From: a virus
DNA length: 29,461 nt
Reading direction: 5' to 3' (one strand)
Virus record (IMG/VR): IMGVR_UViG_3300049226_000014
Span: 1 to 29,461 of that record
Shown: piece by piece, positions 25,098 through 29,461 of the stretch
Layout: each line of letters opens with the position of its first letter
Numbering within the stretch: position 1 is the first letter of the stretch
Notes under the pieces: generated by a model
Told to the model about the DNA's origin: nothing
The model's database searches: none
The model's input: the letters and a program-made list of their open reading frames with translations, nothing else
Made by a program: the position numbers and the translations under genes

Positions 25098-25254
25098 GAT
25101 TATCCATCTCCATTTCTAATTTTTCTATACAATCATTACAATACTTAACCAATGTAAAATCTGTCATGTAACTCATACCACATATTTCACATACAAGATT
25201 AAGTATTTTATTTATTTCTTTTTTAAATATTTTGTTTATGTTAAGCCATGTCAT
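25084..25254 (-). CDS. 56-residue zinc-ribbon micro-protein
   Basis: ATG at 25252-25254 on the minus strand gives 56 residues with an amphipathic Lys/Ile-rich helix and then two Cys pairs: 'CEIC' at residues 22-25 and 'CNDC' at 39-42, a C-x2-C...C-x2-C zinc ribbon. A GGGGA sequence lies upstream of the ATG. The stop overlaps the following TTG-started gene. Zinc ribbons of this size often bind nucleic acid or a host protein. It is too short for many gene callers. Confidence 0.6.
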   Translation of the reverse strand: MTWLNINKIFKKEINKILNLVCEICGMSYMTDFTLVKYCNDCIEKLEMEMDNLEWE

Positions 25255-25345
25255 CTACATGTCCCCACACTTTCTCACAATAATCACAATATACTTGGTC
25301 AGTTACCACGCATACTCTGTTTAGTTTGACTCCACAACAAATCAT
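25241..25345 (-). CDS. 34-residue Cys micro-protein nested at the end of the lysin gene
   Basis: In the +1 frame relative to the lysin, ATG at 25343-25345 starts a 34-codon frame ending in TAA at 25241-25243. AAGGA lies 7 bases before the ATG, an unusually clear ribosome site inside another gene. The product has 'MICCG', a further Cys at residue 12, and 'CDYC' at residues 20-23, a plausible zinc knuckle. It overlaps the lysin by 47 bases and the next gene by 14. Moderate support only. Confidence 0.45.
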   Translation of the reverse strand: MICCGVKLNRVCVVTDQVYCDYCEKVWGHVDDMA

Positions 25346-25751
25346 TATCAGTTCCTTTCCAACAATGTTTACTACTGTTCCAATGATGCCATCCATCATT
25401 ATACACTAACCAAGCTGCGACTGCAGTAGATACTTCAGGGTTAGTACGTTCACTTATTATACCTAGCTTAGGTTTTAACCATGCCCATGTGTCATCATTA
25501 AACTGCCAGAGTCCAACATCCCTGGTACCGTTAGTATTATTACCGATAGCTTGCGGGCGGCCGCTACTTTCGCAGTAAATAATATTTAATGCACGAGGGA
25601 TGTCTTCCTCTTTAAAGTATTCAGATACTATATTGCTGTATCTCTGTACAACAACAATGTCTTCGACAGTGTCAAGACACTCCTTGTATTCGAATACATT
25701 ATCGGTTGTTAGTACAAAGGGAAACAAACAACCGATTAATATTTCTATCAT
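25299..25751 (-). CDS. lytic transglycosylase / lysozyme-like protein in the early block
   Basis: 150 residues. The hydrophobic N-terminus (residues 1-15) is a likely signal or signal-anchor. The catalytic region reads 'YCESSGRPQAIG' (residues 59-70), with Glu61 as the acid, and 'DVGLWQFNDDTW' (78-89), matching the E-S-S and G-L-x-Q motifs of SLT-type lytic transglycosylases that cut glycan strands. Cys residues at 8, 25, 60 and 130 could form disulfides outside the cytoplasm. It lies among leftward replication genes rather than with the lysis block, so it may act at entry or be a second lysin. Start fixed by a TAATG overlap. Confidence 0.8.
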   Translation of the reverse strand: MIEILIGCLFPFVLTTDNVFEYKECLDTVEDIVVVQRYSNIVSEYFKEEDIPRALNIIYCESSGRPQAIGNNTNGTRDVGLWQFNDDTWAWLKPKLGIISERTNPEVSTAVAAWLVYNDGWHHWNSSKHCWKGTDNDLLWSQTKQSMRGN

Positions 25752-26029
25752 TAGCTAATGGCAGAAGTTTTTGTTGGAACTTCTGTACAATAATAATGTA
25801 CAAGTCCACGTTTCTTACTAGGTAAAGTTGTTATCTTATAACCTTCCTGCCTAAGATTATGTATAATTCCACCGAACCTATGGCAATACAACTCAGCTAC
25901 AAACTCCCAGTTACTTATAGGACTTTCTCCCATGTATCTAGTAAATACGTATGCAACTAACTGTGTCTTACTTTTAATATAAGCTGGTATTGCTTCATCT
26001 CTGAATGATTCTGGTATCATACATTCCAC
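25751..26029 (-). CDS. hypothetical early protein
   Basis: 92 residues with alternating helices and strands, ending in 'KKRGLVHYYCTEVP'-like beta strands; the layout could be a winged-helix domain (helices around residues 10-60, then a hairpin at 68-85), but I see no diagnostic motif. It overlaps the end of the preceding zinc-ribbon gene by 13 bases; an internal ATG at codon 4 is a possible start. The stop overlaps the lysin start as TAATG. Confidence 0.68.
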   Translation of the reverse strand: MECMIPESFRDEAIPAYIKSKTQLVAYVFTRYMGESPISNWEFVAELYCHRFGGIIHNLRQEGYKITTLPSKKRGLVHYYCTEVPTKTSAIS

Positions 26030-26559
26030 TCCTTTGGTATATCGCTGTTATCTAACCACCATGACTTACGCCATTTACCTGTATGTCCACCACATACAAC
26101 TGGGTCATTAGTACTACAAGTAAAGTCAGGACTTTTGTCTGACTTCTTACTGTTACGATTATCATATACCATTGCTTTACAGAATGGACATGCTAAATCG
26201 TCACGATATTTATTTTGTTTTTGTACGTCTTCCACTATGCCTCCTAGCATATCACCTGCACCTTGCAGTCCAGGAGTTATGTCAGTTGCTGCTAACCCTG
26301 CAGCGTCCAACTTTTCTTCGAGAGATAACTTATCAAAGTCATCTTGTGTATATTCTACAGGCATGTCTACTAATTTTTCTATCATAGCTAGATACTTATC
26401 TAACTGTTCATCAGACCAATAAGTTTTATCTTGTGCAAACTTCATAGTCTTAGCGTATTCATTAGCAGTTCCAATAATCTTGTGTAATGTTTCTGTATTC
26501 TGTACAGATTCAGTCATAGTTTTTATTGTATTAGTTATGAATGATAAGTCTTGTCCCAT
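26017..26559 (-). CDS. helical protein with C-terminal zinc ribbon
   Basis: 180 residues. The first 115 are helical and acidic. The C-terminus holds a zinc ribbon: Cys124/Cys127 ('CPFC'), then Cys148, Cys156 and His159, around a segment 'YDNRNSKKSDKSPDFTC' and ending in 'GKWRKSWWL' (161-169). Such ribbons occur in phage and host single-strand DNA and RNA-binding proteins. It directly follows the Rad52-type gene with a TAATG overlap, so the two are probably used together in recombination or replication. Function is inferred from context. Confidence 0.75.
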   Translation of the reverse strand: MGQDLSFITNTIKTMTESVQNTETLHKIIGTANEYAKTMKFAQDKTYWSDEQLDKYLAMIEKLVDMPVEYTQDDFDKLSLEEKLDAAGLAATDITPGLQGAGDMLGGIVEDVQKQNKYRDDLACPFCKAMVYDNRNSKKSDKSPDFTCSTNDPVVCGGHTGKWRKSWWLDNSDIPKEWNV

Positions 26560-27122
26560 TAGAATGGTGCATCTTCTGGTGTTTCATCAGCTGTATCGCT
26601 GCTATCTTCACCGACTATACTATTCATAATAGCTTCCATACGCTCGATATCTTCTTTAGTAGGCTTGTGTTCTTTCTTACGCATATCTACTTTAGTAACT
26701 TCTACCTTATCTTCTGGCTCAGTATCTGAAGTAGCTTCTTCTTCTGATTGCTTACTACCTGACCATAGCTCTACACCAAGGCCAAACCTCATGCATGCAC
26801 GTTTAAATGCATCAGACTCTGCGTCTTTAAGATTGCTACCATCGTTAAACTTTTCGTTGTTTAACTTGAATGTATCTACATCACCAAAGCCTACGTAACT
26901 ACCCATATTATCTAATGTGATAATACCTTTGGCTCCTACAATACGCTTCTCTCCATTGTGTGTACTATACACTGGTTCGCATTCCCATTTGTAATTAATT
27001 CCACTGTCCCTTAGTCGTTCAACGTAATGTGCATGTGGCACATAATCACCGAACTTACCTGCGGGTGCTTTACGAACTAACTCCTGTGGAAAAGGAGATA
27101 GCAAGTCAACGTTATTTACCAT
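26559..27122 (-). CDS. Rad52-type single-strand annealing protein
   Basis: 187 residues. The core matches Rad52/Rad22-like annealing proteins (as in phage Sak): 'NYKWECEPVY' (residues 43-52), 'GAKGIITLDNMGSYVGFGDVD' split over residues 63-83, and 'LKDAESDAFKRACMRFGLG' (98-116), the helix that binds DNA. The rest is a disordered acidic tail ending 'DTADETPEDAPF' (residues 176-187), which resembles the C-terminal tip of bacterial SSB. The protein anneals complementary single strands during phage recombination and replication. The start follows AAGGGA. A long perfect hairpin lies just upstream. Confidence 0.85.
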   Translation of the reverse strand: MVNNVDLLSPFPQELVRKAPAGKFGDYVPHAHYVERLRDSGINYKWECEPVYSTHNGEKRIVGAKGIITLDNMGSYVGFGDVDTFKLNNEKFNDGSNLKDAESDAFKRACMRFGLGVELWSGSKQSEEEATSDTEPEDKVEVTKVDMRKKEHKPTKEDIERMEAIMNSIVGEDSSDTADETPEDAPF

Positions 27123-27139
27123 AACATTCCCTTCTTTCT

Positions 27140-27183
27140 TTTATCTTTGTGTGAGAGTCAGTAGTGACGAACACAAAGATAAA
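27140..27183 (-). promoter_or_regulatory. long perfect hairpin in the recombinase leader
   Basis: Thirteen bases at 27140-27152 are perfectly complementary to 27171-27183, with an 18-base loop that itself can pair GTCA (27157-27160) with TGAC (27165-27168) across GTAG. No T-run follows on the leftward strand, so it is not a typical terminator. It sits 17 bases before the recombinase start codon and downstream of a short gene, in a genome where gaps are usually one base. It may be an RNase III cut site, an mRNA-stabilising stem or a protein-binding operator. Confidence 0.7.
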
Positions 27184-27186
27184 GTA

Positions 27187-27393
27187 TTATTCTCTTTCTA
27201 AGTCTAATAACTTTCTTAAATTATGAATACCTTTTGTTACTGGTATCATTTTAAAATCGCCTTGGTCATTCATTAATATAAAGTGTGGCTTATCACCTAA
27301 ACCACTGTACTCTATACTCTGTAATTTCCAGTTAGACTTGACAATTAAGTCATCCATATGTATATTATATGCTTTATATGTCAGTGTTTGCAA
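27187..27393 (-). CDS. hypothetical small early protein
   Basis: 68 residues with a beta-rich core ('SNWKLQSIEYSGLGDKPHF') and a helical C-terminus. The ATG overlaps the end of the metallophosphoesterase gene by 20 bases; an internal Met at codon 13 would remove the overlap and is an equally possible start. No motif or family is recognised. It is followed by the hairpin and then the recombinase gene. Confidence 0.62.
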   Translation of the reverse strand: MQTLTYKAYNIHMDDLIVKSNWKLQSIEYSGLGDKPHFILMNDQGDFKMIPVTKGIHNLRKLLDLERE

Positions 27394-28444
27394 GCTTTAC
27401 TAAGTATTCTGCAGTAACTCCAGCACCTGGCTTAGCAAATAATAGCCATTGACAAGGCCTTCCCATGCTAGCAAGCTGCTCTAATGCGTAAGTGTTATAG
27501 CTTTCTGTGCTTCCATTAACCCATAACCTTACGTCATTAACGTACATAGTTGTAGGTGTATGGAAATGTCCAGCAATTGCATAGTCAAAGTCAGGCATTA
27601 AGCCACGACTAGCTAATGCTTTCCATCCTAATAACTTCTTACCAAAGCCATACCATGGAAATCCACTGTGTCCTCTAACATTATCACCGTGCCATACAAA
27701 GAACTTACATCCTTCACCTACGTCTGCAATGTCGAACCAATGGTTATCACCTGTACTATCAGGTATAGTCCATGTCATTCTCTTTTCATCCTTATATATC
27801 ATTGACATAATCTTTCCAAGCATTCTATCTGCATTGGAATCTGGATGATAATCTTTACGTGCTCTACCACCAAGGCTGCCATGATTACCTATAACCCAAT
27901 GAACATCTACTTCATTAAAGTTTGCTAGTAATGTATCAAAAAATTTTGTTAATATTCGAGGACCGTCAATAGTTACTTGGTTATATAAACTAGCATCTAT
28001 AAGATGTGTTTGACCTGGGAATATAAGTTCACCTTCTACTATATCTCCAGCTGCTAGTACTACGCATTTGTTAACTGGATGTGCAGAACGTTGTACATTA
28101 GTAAGCTCTACTATTTTGTTAGCATATTCAACTACACGTTCTTCAGCTACTAAAGTATTATAATCAGGAGTTACCTTAGCTAATTGAACGTCACTTAATA
28201 TAGCTACAGCTACTTCTTCGTTCTTAGTTTTTTTATGTAGTTTAGGTTTAGGAATTTTAGGTTTGTCCCACGTCCGTAGGTTTGTAGATACTGCCTGATA
28301 TACAGCGTCAATCATATCAGATTTTTTATTCTTAGCTTTTTCTAATTGTTTAAGTAACCTAAGATTATCTTTTTTAAGTTCACGAATTTTATGTGATTCA
28401 GCTTCAGCTATAAGTTTGTTAATTTCTTTTTCTGATTTAGGCAT
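27374..28444 (-). CDS. calcineurin-like metallophosphoesterase
   Basis: 356 residues. Residues 1-45 form a charged coiled coil. The catalytic domain has the ordered metal motifs: 'LSDVQLAK' (83-90), 'AAGDIVEGE' (131-139), 'VIGNHGSLGG' (184-193), 'WHGDNVRG' (251-258) and 'AGHFHTPTT' (291-299). Motif I is D-x-Q instead of the usual D-x-H. The N-terminal coiled coil and missing His are the odd points. Such enzymes hydrolyse phosphoester bonds; Mre11/SbcD nucleases belong to the same superfamily, and a role with the Rad52-type protein in DNA end processing would fit. It overlaps the upstream gene by 8 bases. Confidence 0.85.
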   Translation of the reverse strand: MPKSEKEINKLIAEAESHKIRELKKDNLRLLKQLEKAKNKKSDMIDAVYQAVSTNLRTWDKPKIPKPKLHKKTKNEEVAVAILSDVQLAKVTPDYNTLVAEERVVEYANKIVELTNVQRSAHPVNKCVVLAAGDIVEGELIFPGQTHLIDASLYNQVTIDGPRILTKFFDTLLANFNEVDVHWVIGNHGSLGGRARKDYHPDSNADRMLGKIMSMIYKDEKRMTWTIPDSTGDNHWFDIADVGEGCKFFVWHGDNVRGHSGFPWYGFGKKLLGWKALASRGLMPDFDYAIAGHFHTPTTMYVNDVRLWVNGSTESYNTYALEQLASMGRPCQWLLFAKPGAGVTAEYLVKLANTDI

Positions 28445-28685
28445 CAGCTGCTAAATTTTCAAAGTGATTACGTACCGCTGATTCACTTACTTTAATATTG
28501 AAATGTTCTTTTAGTAATCTTGATACAACATAAGGCTTTACATGTCTACCATTCTTAGCACGTTCTTCACAGCCTTCCCAAAAAGGTTGTGCTTCTGGTG
28601 TAATTCTGGTTTGTATAGCACTACGTTTGCCATTCTCTGCTTCTTCTAATAACTCTTCTAATTCCATAGTTATCATGATAGTCAT
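28437..28685 (-). CDS. small helix-turn-helix-like early regulator candidate
   Basis: 82 residues. After an acidic N-terminus, residues about 45-78 ('KNGRHVKPYVVSRLLKEHFN' then 'VSESAVRNHFENL') read like two helices joined by a turn, as in winged-helix or CENP-B-type DNA-binding domains. The first ATG (28683-28685) lies 8 bases after a -10 box; codons 4 and 7 are alternative starts. Being first in the leftward operon suggests a regulator or replication-initiation protein. No family assigned. Confidence 0.65.
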   Translation of the reverse strand: MTIMITMELEELLEEAENGKRSAIQTRITPEAQPFWEGCEERAKNGRHVKPYVVSRLLKEHFNIKVSESAVRNHFENLAADA

Positions 28686-28693
28686 AGTTTTTT

Positions 28694-28722
28694 ATAATAC
28701 AAGGACCTAATTGTACAGTCTA
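28694..28722 (-). promoter_or_regulatory. leftward early promoter
   Basis: On the minus strand TAGACT (28722-28717) and TATTAT (28699-28694) are separated by 17 bases, a reasonable sigma70-type promoter. The predicted start, about 28687, is 2 bases from the first ATG of the helix-turn-helix gene, so the transcript would be nearly leaderless. The -35 region lies inside an 11-base inverted repeat, which suggests control by a DNA-binding protein. Confidence 0.55.
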
Positions 28723-28908
28723 TACCAACGTTTCTACTTGCCTGTTGGAGGGCATTACACATCTAGTGCATCTAAAGGTATAGAGTTGTTATGTCCATAC
28801 AACATAGAGTTTATCTTAGTGTGCTTAGGTCTGATAATTAATATGCATTAGCTTTACGACTTTTTAAAACGCTATCAGTACCAACGTTTGCTCATCTTAT
28901 AGACTGTA
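28714..28908. repeat. inverted 11-mer and direct 11-mer repeats flanking a 150-base spacer
   Basis: TACAGTCTATA at 28714-28724 recurs as its exact reverse complement, TATAGACTGTA, at 28898-28908. TACCAACGTTT occurs directly repeated at 28723-28733 and 28879-28889, each next to a copy of the inverted repeat. The left inverted copy contains the -35 of the leftward promoter; the right copy would place a -35-like TAGACT for rightward transcription, though only a weak -10 (ATTAAT, 28923-28928) follows. Paired operator sites for a repressor or origin-binding protein are the simplest reading. Confidence 0.7.
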
Positions 28909-29008
28909 TCCATAGATTGTTAATTAATATTACATGTTATCCTTTCAATGTCTTATCACTCGTGGCAACACTTGGCCTCACTGCGTCACTTGTTCAATCA
29001 AATATAAA

Positions 29009-29031
29009 CGCCCTACCCCACGGTACGGGCG
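29009..29031. other. strong hairpin in the GC-rich core
   Basis: CGCCC at 29009-29013 pairs with GGGCG at 29027-29031, and TACC at 29014-29017 pairs with GGTA at 29022-29025 around a CCAC loop, with one bulged C (29026). Nine base pairs, seven of them G-C, in a low-GC genome are unlikely to be accidental. No T-run follows it on the plus strand and no A-run precedes it, so it is not a simple terminator. It may be an origin hairpin or part of a larger RNA fold. Confidence 0.65.
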
Positions 29032-29045
29032 GAACTGTTTCTTGT

Positions 29046-29138
29046 TTCGTTGCTGCGTGTCACCACTCCCTACAGCTTTCGTTGCCCGCCAGCAGTACGT
29101 TTCTCGCTGCCTCGCTGGGAGGCTGCCAGCTTCGTTGC
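29046..29138. repeat. three direct TTCGTTGC repeats
   Basis: TTCGTTGC occurs at 29046-29053, 29078-29085 and 29131-29138 (the first two extended by a leading T), with start-to-start spacings of 32 and 53 bases. The 32-base step is close to three helical turns and the 53-base step to five, so copies would face the same side of the DNA, as with iterons bound by an initiator. Degenerate related words (such as CTCGCTGC) lie between. Confidence 0.6.
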
Positions 29139-29233
29139 TTCGTCACTCTCTGCTTATGGGCATCTCAAGAATTGGTATGTGTAGCAGTGTTCACTATGGG
29201 TTGATTGTTGACATTCATGAGGTTATCACCTGT

Positions 29234-29250
29234 TGCAGGTTCTCCCTGCA
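29234..29250. other. six-base-pair hairpin beside the GC-rich core
   Basis: TGCAGG at 29234-29239 pairs perfectly with CCTGCA at 29245-29250 around a five-base loop. It lies between the end of the leftward partial gene and the GC-rich core, where a leftward terminator could be expected, but there is no U-tract on that strand. Role unclear. Confidence 0.5.
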
Positions 29251-29332
29251 CTCTATTCTGCTACTGATTATAGCTTTGATTAGCGGAAAGGAACACTAAC
29301 TACTGTTGCCAGTATTACTATATTCCATACCA

Positions 29333-29461
29333 CTATACTACGTTCAGTTTTAATGCATGTTCTTTTACCTCATCAATATTCTTGAGGTTAATAATTTTAT
29401 TTGATGTGCATAGGTCGTAACATTCTTTAAGTAAATTGTAACCACTACTGTTTATACCTAT
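29333..29461 (-). CDS. C-terminal end of an unidentified leftward gene, partial
   Basis: On the minus strand the frame from the window edge (29461) runs 42 codons without a stop to TAG at 29333-29335. It reads as normal coding sequence: 'GYNLLKECYDLCTSNKIINL' (residues 7-26), then an Asp/Glu/Lys-rich helix ending in Leu-Asn-Val-Val. It is the tail of a gene whose body lies beyond the window, transcribed in the same direction as the replication block. Not enough is present to assign a family. Confidence 0.6.
   Translation of the reverse strand: MGINSSGYNLLKECYDLCTSNKIINLKNIDEVKEHALKLNVV

Larger units (their letters stand above)
28960..29160. other. GC-rich, hairpin-rich gene-free core (possible origin or ncRNA)
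   Basis: The gap from 28686 to 29332 holds no convincing gene. Its centre is strikingly richer in G and C than everything around. It contains a strong hairpin (29009-29031), repeated TTCGTTGC motifs, three CGTCAC-like motifs (TGCGTCAC at 28982-28989, TGCGTGTCAC at 29054-29063, GCTTCGTCAC at 29137-29146) and a GCCTC/GAGGC stem (29109-29113 with 29119-29123). Overlapping rightward frames here (28917-29299) have unnatural composition and I treat them as chance. A replication origin or a structured RNA is the best guess. Confidence 0.5.

Noticed and set aside
28917-29299. Two rightward frames over the GC-rich core
   Set aside because: Composition is rich in Cys, Arg and Ser, unlike any gene here; no ribosome site; the frames span hairpins and repeats that explain the sequence better.
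1-29461. CRISPR arrays, insertion sequences, integrase, reverse-transcriptase retroelements or tRNA genes
   Set aside because: I searched by eye for regular spaced repeats, transposase, integrase and reverse-transcriptase motifs, and T-loop signatures, and saw none.

Overview
The window looks like about 29.5 kb of a lytic, AT-rich tailed-phage genome (class Caudoviricetes). The supports are a recognisable major capsid protein preceded by a scaffold-like protein, a run of tail and adhesin genes, holin and lysis proteins, and a convergent early/replication block. I see no tape-measure, tail-sheath or baseplate genes. A gp11-like connector followed by a beta-propeller-like 654-residue tail protein suggests a short-tailed (podovirus-like) virion. 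The capsid protein resembles the SU10 (DUF5309) family. The host cannot be read directly. A Thr/Ser-rich linker in a secreted protein, promoters whose -10 box lies only 7-8 bases before the start codon (leaderless genes), and an r1t-type holin hint at a low-GC marine actinobacterium. That assignment is tentative.

Layout, plus strand (1-24,032), late genes. From 2 to 8,927 there is a cut-off giant protein (at least 1,465 residues) and four tightly coupled genes of unknown function; one has an Ala/Gly-rich membrane-like segment, so ejection/internal virion proteins are the best guess. From 8,908 to 9,133 there is a good sigma70-type promoter and a structured, gene-free leader RNA with two possible H-type pseudoknots, running to the scaffold gene. 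Scaffold and capsid follow (9,134-10,769), then a terminator. Next come a small beta-rich virion protein, connector, tail nozzle candidate, fibre with a copper-site-like motif, glycine-rich adhesin and associated proteins (10,834-18,424). A second promoter (18,432-18,440) opens a lysis and accessory block: XhlA-like protein, a secreted very acidic protein, a two-helix membrane protein, several micro-proteins, a DUF5675 protein, an r1t-like holin and small basic proteins.

Layout, minus strand (24,049-29,461), early genes. Reading leftward: the end of an unidentified gene, a gap of about 650 bases without convincing genes (a leftward promoter, direct and inverted repeats, and a GC-rich, hairpin-rich core), a small helix-turn-helix-like protein, a calcineurin-like metallophosphoesterase, a Rad52-type annealing protein with an SSB-like acidic tail, a zinc-ribbon protein, a lytic-transglycosylase-like protein, zinc micro-proteins, and an HNH endonuclease. 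Terminase, portal and DNA polymerase are not in the window and presumably flank it.

Nearly all genes are packed with one-base TAATG or four-base ATGA overlaps, so translation is probably coupled along long operons. The exceptions are the places with structure: the leader before the scaffold gene, the hairpin before the recombinase, and the gap at 28,686-29,332.
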